NCBI RefSeq assembly: GCF_003589595.1 | Contig: NW_020653765.1 | Location: 2,544,046 to 2,608,045, forward strand | Source of the DNA: Hyposmocoma kahamanoa | Lineage: Eukaryota > Arthropoda > Insecta > Lepidoptera > Cosmopterigidae | Reading direction: 5' to 3' | DNA length: 64,000 nucleotides | Made by a program: the position numbers and the translations under genes | The notes under the pieces: generated by a model | Told to the model about the DNA's origin: nothing | What the model saw: only the letters and a program-made list of their open reading frames with translations | Databases searched by the model: none | In this document: piece after piece, positions 11,222 to 23,000 of the stretch | How the letters are laid out: every line of letters begins with the position of its first letter | How positions within the stretch are numbered: the first letter of the stretch is position 1

Positions 11222-11367
11222 ACCGATGGTAGATAACATAAACACAAATTACACCCAAACTTACGTGTGAAATAAATGTAGGCTATACAAATATTTCTCC
11301 CGGCCCGGAAATCGAACCTCTGCTTGGCAGTTCAGCATGATAAACGTTCCGCCCCGGAGAGGCAGTT
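11222..11367 (-). repeat. tRNA-derived SINE family A (minus), partial
   Basis: Contains TTACACCCAAACTTACG, TCTCCCGGCCCGGAAATCGA (inverse of box B) and CCGCCCCGGAGAGGCAGTTA (inverse of the head). The promoter-distal 3' part is missing. Confidence 0.65.
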
Positions 11368-11454
11368 AACATAATTAGAGTAAACCTTCCCGTGATTAAA
11401 GCATAGATAGCGCTCACCATATAAAATCCCTAAAGTACTGGCGGCATCTACGTG

Positions 11455-11600
11455 TTACCAACTAGACTAAAGCAAATGTCGTTAGACGGAAGGTTTAAAA
11501 GTAGCTAGTACGTAGTATTTCCGCTCCATATGAAAAATTTACTTCATCTCTTATATACTTTTAATAAGGTTCATTTCATTTGCATAAACTTTATGATCAT
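11455..11600 (+). repeat. repeat family J, copy 1
   Basis: ACCAACTAGACTAAAGCAAA, TTTAAAAGTAGCTA, CCATATGAAAAAT and AAGGTTCATTTCATTTGC recur in the same order at 57.79-57.96 kb. Both copies are diverged. Class unknown. Confidence 0.5.
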
Positions 11601-11604
11601 AGCT

Positions 11605-12438
11605 AATGGTCGGAATAGTGTTCCAAGTGATAAATGTCTACATATAGGTACAAGGAGTTACATAGAGTGGTTAAAACCACCAAATATTAAATAATTATTT
11701 TTCCGAGTTCCGCATTTCCGGAAATATGCATTTTAAAGTAATTTTAGTTGCGCCATGTAAAAAAATTTAGAAGATAACAGAACCAACTTTCACCAAAGTA
11801 TTTTTTTTTATGACCTACAAACAAAACATAGTTTTAACTAATGCGGTTGATTTTATTTTCACCCATAATATAAAAACTGTAATAGTTTAAAAACATGCAT
11901 TAAATATATCTTCTACACAGGTGAAAACATGCAAAGACACGGAAAGCTGGAAACCGTTTACTAGTACTTACTACTTTTCTTTTACCTACTCATTGGAACA
12001 CCATATTCTGAAAACTGATCGTAAAACAGGCATCAGACTTGTACACCTAAAATAAGAAACCTACAATTGACTAGCGCGTTCACTTAAATAACTAAGATAT
12101 AATTATGTTGAATACTAAAAGTTGAAGTCATACTGAAGGGGCGTCATAAAAGTCGCTAAAATTTTTGTTGTTAAATAGACGTAAAATGTTGCTTATCTAG
12201 TCACAAAGTCGTAAACGCTGTCAACGCTCGGTCTCCCTAGGCACATACCTACATTAAGATCTCAATTTTAAGCTACACTCAGCTCGCCTTCTATAGATAT
12301 AAAATTCTACATAATGCAAAGTGGAAAAAATCAATGGAATATTAAGGGAAACTGCCATAAATACTTAAGATAGCTAATTTTACTTAAGGGAAACATTTTT
12401 TTTCATAATGTGAATAACCGTACTCACAGATTTTTTAA
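11605..12438. other. no gene recognised
   Basis: AT-rich and without identifiable exons or repeats. Confidence 0.4.
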
Positions 12439-12439
12439 G

Positions 12440-12616
12440 TAATAACGCGCACACACTCAACATTTCCCCGCAATAGGGAAACCCTGTTTCGCGGTTGCCA
12501 TGGACACACACAGAGACAACCACTAATTACACCCAAACTCACGAGAGAAATAACTGGACATGGGACCTCTGCGTGGCAGTCCGGCACGGTAATCGTTGGG
12601 CCACAGAGGCAGTTGT
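12440..12616 (-). repeat. tRNA-derived SINE family A (minus)
   Basis: Matches the 17.35 kb copy from AATAACGCGCACACACTCAA to CCACAGAGGCAGTT. The part carrying box B is deleted (GAGAAATAACTGGACATGGG joins across it). Confidence 0.7.
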
Positions 12617-12619
12617 AAT

Positions 12620-13268
12620 TTTAATGGCTTACTGGAGCTGGAAACCAACTAAAAATGATATAATAATGCAATAAAATAAACACTCTCTATTTTGTTGTAC
12701 TAATCCTAACTTGATGAAATTTGTAAAATAAACATTGGGTGTTACAATTAAAGACGTCCATGAAATTTGATATTACTATCGACTCTAACATGAAGGACAC
12801 GTGGGCAGTACGTCTTACTTTCAAGATATTGACACCTAAATTGTTTTTTTTGTTAGTTACAAATGTCAATTACGCAGATTTTTAAAAGCCGATTACAGAG
12901 GGTCAAAACGTTTCGGTGATCAAATATGTTAAAAACTCACTAAAATTATCGATTACGTTAGTTATGATAAGGAGATGAGCGTAGGTTTAATACCTACCCA
13001 CTAAATATGCACATAATTTTTTTTATCACCTTGTATATGTGTGGATATACCTCACAGAAATATCCGTGGGAACAAGTAACGCTCACGAACATGAAACAGT
13101 CGAGCAAACATTGTGTGATGATTAGTGATCTTGAAAGACAATCAAACGCTGCCGAAGTCGTTCACCCTTTGAGGAGTGGTCTGAGAAAAATATCGTTCAA
13201 TTCGTTGAACACCAATAAATTTGTATCCACCGCACTACATCATCAACGAATACATCGACGGTTGAAAA
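12620..13268. other. no gene recognised
   Basis: AT-rich. Open frames at 12.7 and 13.0 kb show no domain. Confidence 0.4.
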
Positions 13269-13398
13269 GCAAAATGGGCTAAGCGACACTTTTGGTCATA
13301 TTGAGTTATATATATACCGTTGAAATCAGCTAATGTTTCTGATTCCAACGGTATATATAACTCAGTATGACCCAAAAGTGTCGCTTATCCCATTTTGC
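13269..13398. repeat. fold-back element (about 60-base arms)
   Basis: The left arm GCAAAATGGGCTAAGCGACA...CCGTTGAAATCAG is mirrored by CTGATTCCAACGG...TGTCGCTTATCCCATTTTGC. The loop is about 9 bases and there are only a few mismatches or single-base gaps. This near-perfect hairpin is typical of a MITE or a snapback insertion. Confidence 0.8.
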
Positions 13399-13571
13399 CT
13401 ATCAAGACTCGACATATACATACATACATGTATTTAGTTGACTGATACGTAGATACTTATTTAAACTGGAACGGACAGAAGAGATATATTATTAGAATAT
13501 TAACATGTCGTTGCTGGCCACGGATCTTTTTCCTGTTATAAATGCGTTTTGATAAAAAAAATTCTTGTATC

Positions 13572-13872
13572 AACAGAGCTTCTTGTGAAATAGATCGTCC
13601 AGGGAAGCACCACCTTCTTTATCTATTTCTGCCGTCAAGCAGTAATGTGAGCATTACTTCGTTTCGGTTTTGAAGAGTGAGGGTACTGGTGAAATTACAG
13701 GCACATGGGACTTGTGAACTTATGGCTCAGGATGATGGGCGCAGTGACAGTGCTCCTCAGATCTTTATTATTTAAAGCTCTGAGTGGCACTACAAATGTT
13801 AAAGACAGGCGTGTTGCTTACCACCAGGCACCACCACGATTTGATCGTCCCATCACTTCATATCATGACAAA
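13572..13872 (+). repeat. Interspersed repeat family B
   Basis: Runs from AGAGCTTCTTGTGAAATAGA through CAGTAATGTGAGCATTACTT to CCCATCACTTCATATCATGA. Diverged full-length copy. Confidence 0.7.
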
Positions 13873-13874
13873 AA

Positions 13875-14930
13875 GATAAGTTAAATATAGATTAACAGTG
13901 ATTGCTTTTAATGTAAACCTATTGTTTCGTGTTTTATAATAAGAACGATAATTTATTTTCAGACATTTACAATTCACAATATTTGCTAGTAAAATTAAAA
14001 AAGTAGCGTTAGAATTGCGTTTTATATGAAGAAGGTCAATGTACACAGCTAATATCAGAGTAAATAGCTACCTAAATCCACCCGAGTATTAGGGACTATT
14101 TGCCAATGTGCTCAGAATGTCGCCGTTCGTGCTGAGACGCGTCTGATATACTGATACTCGTGTCCTTTTTATCCAATGTTGCAAATAGTAGATTATAGTT
14201 CATACGCTGACATTTTATTCATAACTAAGACGTACGACTGCATTCAGCTTCCAAAGCGAAGCTCTCTTTTATTATATTAATCTTATTTTTTCATATATAA
14301 CTCATACAGCACAAAATTACGTAGCGTTAACGCGATTTAAAAGAGATTCAGTCGTGCCAATAAACCTTTCTACGCGTTCAACAATTCAATATACATATAT
14401 ACTTAAAGCTCAATATGTAAAGTAGTTAACATTGCTGTAAAAAGTTTACCTAAATATCTGTTACAACAATTATTGTAGTGACGTTATGTGTGGTGAATAT
14501 TGTTCCGTTTGTTTATAAGTGGACTATACTAGGCTATCCACTTAAATGACTGCTAATATTAATATCACGTTGTATTAGTAGATATTTCCCAAACTTATGC
14601 CATGCCAAGTTATACTTGTATTTAAGAAATACAAATGATTTAAGAACCGTGTATTCCTTCGTTTGTTGTTGCTTAAGAAATTTGTTCATAATAAACCGTA
14701 TCAGATACCAAGTGACACAAATATCTTGAATACGTATTCGTATTCAAAAATGGTATAATAAAGTTTACCACTACTTATCCTTATTTAATTTTCCTGATTC
14801 AGTTCTTGTTTTGAATATTATTTATGACGACTTTAATGGGTAGCAATGTGGTTGCTAAATCGAAACAAAAATCGGTAAAGACAAACTATACAAAAAGCGA
14901 ATGCGAGTTTTTCACCCTAAGTTCGGGTTT
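13875..14930. other. no gene recognised
   Basis: AT-rich. Nothing supported. Confidence 0.4.
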
Positions 14931-14939
14931 TTCAAGTCC

Positions 14940-15010
14940 AATTGCCACTCCGAGCTTTAAATCGCAAAGATTTGAGGGGCACTGCCACCGCGCCCCTCAC
15001 CCTGTGTCAT
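14940..15010 (-). repeat. Interspersed repeat family B fragment
   Basis: CACTCCGAGCTTTAAATCGC, AAAGATTTGAGGGGCACTGC and CGCCCCTCACCCTGTGTCAT are the inverse of the middle of family B. Confidence 0.6.
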
Positions 15011-15014
15011 AAAT

Positions 15015-16265
15015 TAACAATTTCAATTGTTTTCAATTGCTTATTGGATATCACCATGTGACATTACAAATTTAAAATGAAACATTTATTGGTGTGATAC
15101 ACATATGACGGCCTGCAAGGGCACAGCAACGTCAGGTTAAGTTCATAAATCAGACTATTTAATAATAATATTAAATTATTACCTTACAAGATATCATAAC
15201 ATTAACTTATTATATCACATTATTATTATCCTTAATTAGTAATGGAAAACTTACATTATACAATACATTCATTTTAAATAATTTATTAATGAGTGATGCT
15301 GAAGTATTTATTTTATTATTGGTATCATTTTTATCGTCAAAAATTTCGTTTAAATCATAATAACATATATTAATAAGGAATACTTTTAATAGTTTGCCAA
15401 ATTGGGATAGTCGTTCCAGGTTTTTGATATAATATAGGATGTGGTTATAAATTCTAATCAACGAGGTATGGGTGCCAGACGTAACTAATTTCATTTTTGG
15501 AAAATGATATTCTAAGCTTGTTTTAGTATCTGTTATTTCCTTTGTCATCTACAGAGGTGAATAAAATTGTAATAAATATTAAATATTGTTATAATGAAAT
15601 AAAATTGACACGTCTCATGTGCTTGTAATTTCACCAGCAACTTCAACCCTTCAAAACTGGAAGGAAGGCGACGATATGTATATATCTAATATATATTTTC
15701 ATACGTAAAGTGTATACTTAAACAGTATTAAACGAGAGTACTCCTCGAACAACGTAATCAAATCTACATCATCTTGTCAATGACCTCGTTGACACGGTTA
15801 GCACTTTTGTCGCTAGATGATAACGTTCGATATCTTGTATAACCAATTTAGGAAACTATAATAGAAGTGCCCCCGAAGTTTCATTACACTGGTACTCAAA
15901 AGTACAGGAAATTTCCGAGTTCAAAACCAGATTATTAAGTATTTATGAAATGTCAGGATGTTTCGCCAGCATAAATTTTTTGTGAAATTACGCCTCTAGT
16001 TTGTTATAACTATTAACAGAAAAATCCGCCCGGATTCGAATCGACATATCCTAGCAAACCGTCTCAGATACTATGCCAACTAAGCAACGGAGCGAACCAG
16101 CGGACCTCTCGAGTTTTTCTGTGTGCTTGTTGTCGGATATTTGTTTTTGGTTTTTAACGCCTTTTTGCCGTAGCGTCATCTGTGAGAAATCTATGAAAGT
16201 ATTTATTCAACCAGTTAGGTACCTTTACAGCTACCAGCAGCTGGTTACAGATGTCGCTTTAATTG
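15015..16265. other. mostly unassigned; small family B scrap near 15.62 kb
   Basis: A 45-base inverse fragment of family B (GTGCTTGTAATTTCACCAGC) is at 15619-15663. The rest has no recognisable gene or element. Confidence 0.4.
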
Positions 16266-16274
16266 TAATATATT

Positions 16275-16640
16275 TTTATTGAATTTCAGGATGTTTCTTC
16301 CTATCCTTATCCCACGCTAGGTGGGGTCGGCACAACATGTATTTTTTTCCATTCTCCCCTATCAGCCGTCATTTTTGTACTCACACCTTTCTTATCCATG
16401 TCATCATGTCATGGATTGTGCGAAATCCATCCATCTTTTCTTCGCTTCTTACGTTGCACCCGTCTCTGATGGAAAAACCCTAGTCCATTTCTCACATACG
16501 CCGGTAGCTGCGTCTGCGCGTCGCCTGTGGGGTACGCCATGTCATGGTCACTATTATCCTTCACTCTTGAATACATGTTGTAAAGGGATTTGGCATGGTG
16601 TTTTATGACCGGCCGCCTGCCTGTCGTCAACCGTCCTTGG
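16275..16640 (+). repeat. putative dispersed repeat (TTATCCCACGCTAGGTGGGG type)
   Basis: The block CTTCCTATCCTTATCCCACG, CTAGGTGGGGTCGGCACAAC and a GACCGGCCGCCTGCCTGTCG end resembles a repeat I have seen in lepidopteran DNA. No second copy is in this window to prove it, so this is recall rather than evidence. Overlapping open frames on both strands look spurious. Confidence 0.3.
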
Positions 16641-16835
16641 GAATACTCGGTTTAATTTTTACTTTCGCTATCTGGCAGGGTGCACCACCAATGTGATGGT
16701 GTTTCATCACCATGATATTTAATTACTTTTTGTAAAGAAATTATTTTTTTCTAAGTGTTCGATTTTTGTATTAATAATTATAACAGTCCAAATAATATGG
16801 TTTGATAGTCTAACTTATAAATTTTTATTTAACAG

Positions 16836-17033
16836 TGCGGCAAGTATGGTGAAGGCTACATCGGTGCGGCGCGTGGCGTCGCAGTCCATGTCAGGGGCAA
16901 AGGCCCCGGCGGAGAAAGAGACCACACAGGGTGCACGTGGCCCCTGCTCTCGGTCGCCGATCCTGATGGGCCCCTCCCTACGGAACCCTGGATCGCAGTC
17001 ATTCGACGTGGGAGCTGCAACTTTCAGATAAAG
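16836..17033 (+). CDS. gol: gol exon: first half of PA domain
   Basis: Acceptor TTTAACAG at 16835, donor AAG|GTAAAT. Phase 0 to 0, 66 codons starting [20 protein letters not shown] and ending [10 protein letters not shown]. Much more GC-rich than its flanks. The entry in phase 0 tells what the missing upstream exon must supply. Confidence 0.92.
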
Positions 17034-20000
17034 GTAAATAATAACAAATTTAATTAGTATCCTTTTGCTTCAATATTACATAACTTATACTATGGGTTTT
17101 GGATGGATTCATCTTGAAGTTCACTAAATAAATACGACAAGATAGATAAACCAAACATTCCTTTGAATTGGTATGCAAAGAATGGATTTGTGGTTTTAAC
17201 TAGCAACCTTACGCACGGGAAGATAAAGTCCGATTTAGGGTTTCCACAATATAAGTAATGTATTGCGAAATATATTAGAGCTCCTTGTAAAAGAGGTCGC
17301 CAGGATATAAACTTTACCTATTTCGGCCGCCAAGCAGTAATAAATAAATAAATAAATAACGCACACACTCAACATAGCCCCGCACTAGGGAAAACCCTGT
17401 GTCGCGGGTGCCATGGACACACACATAGACAACCACAAACTACACCCAAACTCACGAGAGAAATAATTGTAGGCCATACAACTATTTCTCCCGGCCCGGG
17501 AATCGAACCTGGGACTTCTGCGTGGCAGTCCGGCATGGTAACCGTTCGGCCACGGAGGCAGTTAAATGCTCGCATTACTGCGTTCTAGATTTGAAAGGTA
17601 AGGGTGCTGGTGAAATTGCAGGCACATGAGACTTTTAAACTTATGTCTCAGTGTGCCGAGCGCAGTAGCAGTGAACTTAGCGTCACTGCAACTGTTATGG
17701 ACAAGCGTGACTCTTACTACCAGGCATGGCTTGTTGGTCCCGTCACTTAGTAAAATAAAAAAATAATCTCAGTACAGAGTACTAAAAACACCTACCTCAA
17801 AAGTACGTGGAATCACATCTATTTGCAAAGTTTTATTGAAATATCCCCTAGTTCGCCACTATACAGGACTTGACACGGGAGATAATAAAAATAGCTTCTC
17901 ACTACTCAAAGTATATTGAGAGAGAAAAACGCCTTGAATTGGAGAATAGCAAAACCAACCATTAAAATAATTGCTCCTTAAGTAAAATTTAGGCGCTATT
18001 TATAAAAATGAATGTTCATGCGTGATCAGCCACCCTTAGAGGTGGATAATTTTCTTCAAAATGAAATGGGACCACTATGGAGATACCCTTTTTCCAACAA
18101 AAAGAATCATGAAAATCGGTTCACAAATACGGGAGTTATCACGTAACAAAAAAAACATACAGTCGAATAGGAGAACCTCCTCTTTTTTTGAAGTCGGTTA
18201 AAAATATCGGATACTCTACTTGTTCACAAAATGGAATGTCACAATTTCCACCACACTATTCTCTTTTTTCTTCCTTTTCTCTATAAGAGGCTGAACGGAG
18301 GCTGAGGCTTGAGCAAGAGGCATTGTGCGTTTCGTTTCGTGTCTGCTTCTACTGGGTCTGGGTCTACTTTTGTTCTCCAACCGACATCCGTCTGAAACAA
18401 ACAAGTACTGTCTAATACTAATACTCGGTCAAAATGAAAAGACAATGTCTAGTATGAAGCTTCATTTGCATCATACGTCTTTTACTTTGGTCGACTATCG
18501 ACCAAATAGTATAGAGTATAGAGTAGAGTANNNNNNNNNNNNNNNNNNNNNNNNNNNNNNNNNNNNNNNNNNNNNNNNNNNNNNNNNNNNNNNNNNNNNN
18601 NNNNNNNNNNNNNNNNNNNNNNNNNNNNNNNNNNNNNNNNNNNNNNNNNNNNNNNNNNNNNNNNNNNNNNNNNNNNNNNNNNNNNNNNNNNNNNNNNNNN
18701 NNNNNNNNNNNNNNNNNNNNNNNNNNNNNNNNNNNNNNNNNNNNNNNNNNNNNNNNNNNNNNNNNNNNNNNNNNNNNNNNNNNNNNNNNNNNNNNNNNNN
18801 NNNNNNNNNNNNNNNNNNNNNNNNNNNNNNNNNNNNNNNNNNNNNNNNNNNNNNNNNNNNNNNNNNNNNNNNNNNNNNNNNNNNNNNNNNNNNNNNNNNN
18901 NNNNNNNNNNNNNNNNNNNNNNNNNNNNNNTACTAACACTATAACGACATAGTACTGTTTCATAATGATACTCCCATAATAGAGATACCAATCCGCGATA
19001 GTCGTATAAACATATCAATATGTAAGTACTGCATTTAAGAAGGGTTATTTCAATGTAAAACGAGAATATCGTGATGAATATCTTAATTTTCTGAAAATAT
19101 GTTTACAATACAATAGGTACAACTAAATTAATATTGTGATTGTCAAATAATAACAGTAAAGCTCCTTGTGAAAGTGTTTGTCCGGGGAAGTACTGCCACC
19201 TTGCCTATTTCTGCCGCCAAACAATAATGTGAGCATTACTGCGTTCCGGTTTTGAAGAGCAAGGGTGCTGGTGAAATTACAGGCACGTGGGACTTGTCAA
19301 CTTATGTCTCAGGGTGACGGGCGTAGTGGCAATGCCCCTCAGATCTTTGTAATTTAAAGCCCTTAGTGGTAGTGCAACTTTGCAAGTTGTGCTTACCACT
19401 AGGCGCACGACTTGTTCGTTCCATCACTTGGTATTATAAAAAAAATTACTTATCCATAATGTTTTTGTTAAGTACACGTGCATTAAACAAGTACAATTTT
19501 TACAGGTGCACAACGCGTGGCGAGCAAACGCGTCTGCCGTTCTCATCTACAATGACAGAGATACTACTGTTCTTGAGAAGATGAAGCTCGACACTGATAA
19601 CGGACGTAAGTACCCAATTTTAGATTACAACGAGTGATAGCAAGAAATAGCTTCGACAATTGAGAATTTCTATTTGTATTTTAATATTGCATGCCTACGT
19701 TTTTCTGTGTTTTTTATAGATTGGTAGTAACTGTAATTTATTTATTTATTCATAATGGTAACACCAACAGCATATATATTAAACATTTACATAAACTTAA
19801 GTAAAAATTACATATGTAGACAACATTCAATGGCATTGGTAAGTAACTTTATGAGCTACAAGAATACTAATATGAAATTAAATTAAAATAATAAACATCT
19901 AAATATGTACCTAATCAACTAGTTCGAAAACATATTTTACAACACTGGCATGGAAATAAATCGAGTATCAGATAGTACTGTCCTCTAGTTTAAAAAAAAA

Positions 20001-23000
20001 AGTAAAAATGAACATGTTATAATAGATCATGGAAGTTAACTTATTCAAAATGCAGATTTCCATGTCTTATAGCAATTATTAGATTTATCATCTATAACAA
20101 TTTGAGCTCAGAATTATGCAGTTTATTGTTGTTTTGTTTTATTTCCATGTATTTTTTACTATTTATATAGAGCTGTAAAACTATTTTCCTTTTCATAACA
20201 TTTACTCCTTAACAATGTACCAAGCTAACATTAAATAAAAGCAAAATGAAGATTAGTAGCTACTCAAGTTACTTCCTAGTCGATTGAGTACGTCCAGTCT
20301 GCATTAAATGCCACGGCCAACTGATAGAAATCTGACGATAGCCGAAAGACGACATTTTTCTAGTTAGATTAAGAGAATAGTACTGTAAAAAAGCTAGAAG
20401 TCGTTCTTGAACAGACGACCGCGCGTGTCACCTTGTTTTGAATAGTCCTTAGCGTCACTCTCAGGTACTCGTAGACAAATCTGAAGTGATCTCTTGACAT
20501 AAATGACAATGTTATACGTTATATTGCATTTTGTAGTGCTTATTGCTATAATGTCAATGACCAAACGATGACCAAGCGACCTCTTACAATCAAAAGTTAT
20601 TTACGAAGATGTTCTCTATAAATAGCCACCTCGAAGCGAAGCCGATAAAAGATAAAAAAACATTGCCCATTGAAGGCAAACGCGTGGAGACGATGCGACA
20701 TAAATTGCATTATCTGTGACGCAGCGTGTGCGCACTGCAAATACAATTAACTTCAAAGTGGAGAAAAATATAGACTGTCTTTACATGGCTTCATATAACA
20801 ACAGAAGCCTACGTGTCCTTATTTTTGCGGCGTTGTTTGCTTGAAAATCAGTTGGATTAAAAGTTAGGCAAAAATAAGTGTTTTGAATTTTAAATTTAAA
20901 TACGCAATAAAATTGCAAAAGCACAGTTTTCAAACATTCTGACTTGCTTATGCATACAACACGACGTCGCGACGGTTTAGCGCGGATATGTGAAACCACA
21001 TCGCACGTGGCCCACTACCTGATGCTACCGATCTGCATTCTGTGTGTCTAAACCTTAGCCTCATCTTCTTATCGCTATCACAAAGACCCTTAAAACCCAA
21101 CGTAGTTAACGTTCCATTATAACCCCATAAAATTATACCCCTGTACCATTTTGCTGTAAACCACTACGTTAATACAATGGGTTGATTTACCAAGATAATG
21201 AGAAACAGCCCCTACTAATTGGTAGAGGTGGGTGTTTAAACAAAAAGCAGTTTTAAAAGTTAGCTTTTTAATATAAGCCCATAAGCATGCCTATAATTTT
21301 AATTTAAAAATGCCTATTATTTTTTCAGTTCAGTGCTTAACAACTTTTTTGCAACGTGCTTACGTGTCAAGTGCCGCCATCTATGTTTCCTAAACAAATT
21401 AATTCGTTACTGTAAATAATAATGTCATAAAAAAAATAACGCACACACTCATAGGAAACCCTGTGTTGTGGGTTCCATGGATACACAAATGTAGACCACC
21501 ACAAATTACATCCAAACTCACGAGAGAAATAAATATTGGTTATACATGTAGTTCTCCCGGCTCAGGAATCGAGCCCGGGACCTCTGCGTGGCAGTTAAAA
21601 AGCGAAAAATAAAACTCGTGTTTCACAAATAAACTTACTTATTACAGGCATTATCTCGCTTTTCGCTGTCAACACTACGTGCAAGTTTTCTTTTTCATAG
21701 AGTTTATGGGTATAAACATTTTTCAGAACGATTTTGTTAGCTTCAAACTCAAAAGCGTTTATGTGAAAAGTCCATAAATAAAATATAATAAGCAATTTTT
21801 TCCATCTCTACTATGAAGGTAATAGGCGAAATACCCGGCTATATGCAACTTTCCCTACATGTGAGCTATCATTGCAACAGGAAAAGTAATTGCGCAGAAG
21901 TTGCTTATTCGCCGAATCTAATAAACCGGACACATTTCTAATTTGGCTCCCTTCATCATCATCATCATTCAGCCATACGACGCCCACTGCTGGGCATAGG
22001 CCTCCCCCAACGATCTCCACGACGATCGGTCCTGCGCTGCCCGCATCCATCGGCTTCCCGCGACCTCCACCAGATCGTCGGTCCACCTGGTGGGGGGCCT
22101 ACCCACTGAGCGTCGTCCGGTGCGCGGTCGCCATTGAAGAACCTTTCCGCCCCAACGGCCATCGATTCTCCTAGCTATGTGCCCCGCCCACTGCCACTTC
22201 AGCTGAGCAATTCTTCGAGCTATGTCGGTTACCTTAGTTCTCCTACGGATTTCCTCATTTCTGATTCTATCACGCAGGGAAATACCGAGCACCGCTCTCT
22301 CCATTGCCCGCTGAGTGACCTTGAGCCTTCTTATGAGGCCCATAGTGAGGGACCACGTTTCTGATCCATATGTGATCACTGGCAACACACACTGGTCAAA
22401 GACTTTCGTCTTGAGACATTGAGGTAATTTGGACGCAAAGATTTTTTGGAGTTTCCCGAACGCTGCCCATCCGAGCTGGATTCGACGAGAGATCTCTTTC
22501 TCAAAGTTGGACTTACCTAACTGGATTGTCTGCCCCAGGTATACGTAATGGTCAACAACTTCGAACAACAACAACAACAATTTGGCTCCCTTAGAGGTGG
22601 AATATTTTATTCAAATTTGAATGGGATGACTACTGAGGTATCACGTTTCCAACTAAAAAAAATCATCGAAATCGGTTCAGAGATGTCGGAGTAATCGCGT
22701 AACATACATACAAAAAAAAAACAATCGAATTGAGACCCTCCTCCTTTATTTGATTTGAAGTTGACTTAAAACTAATTATAAGAGTTAATTGTATGTACTG
22801 TTCAGTGACCCAAATAAATAAAAAAAAGCAGAGAAAAAAACAACATTTAAGACATAGCTGGTTTCCATTAGAGTCCATCAAGGATAATGCAGCAACAATT
22901 TAAAGTAATTAATTCAATCATATTTTGTTTTTATTAGTTCAATTAAGAATTCATCTAACAAACTAAAATCCGTTTCTTGATTTGAAAAACTAGCCTCAAA

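Noticed and set aside
15210..15548. 112-codon minus frame (MTKEITDTKTSLEYHF...)
   Set aside because: Asn/Ile/Lys-rich composition expected by chance in AT-rich DNA. No domain, splice context or repeat support.
17480..17562. Possible tRNA gene (box A and box B present)
   Set aside because: It is the head of a SINE: there is no closed acceptor stem, a long body follows, and the same sequence recurs across the window.
18325..19018. Three long open frames over the N block on both strands
   Set aside because: They are open only because N was translated as X. No coding evidence on either flank.
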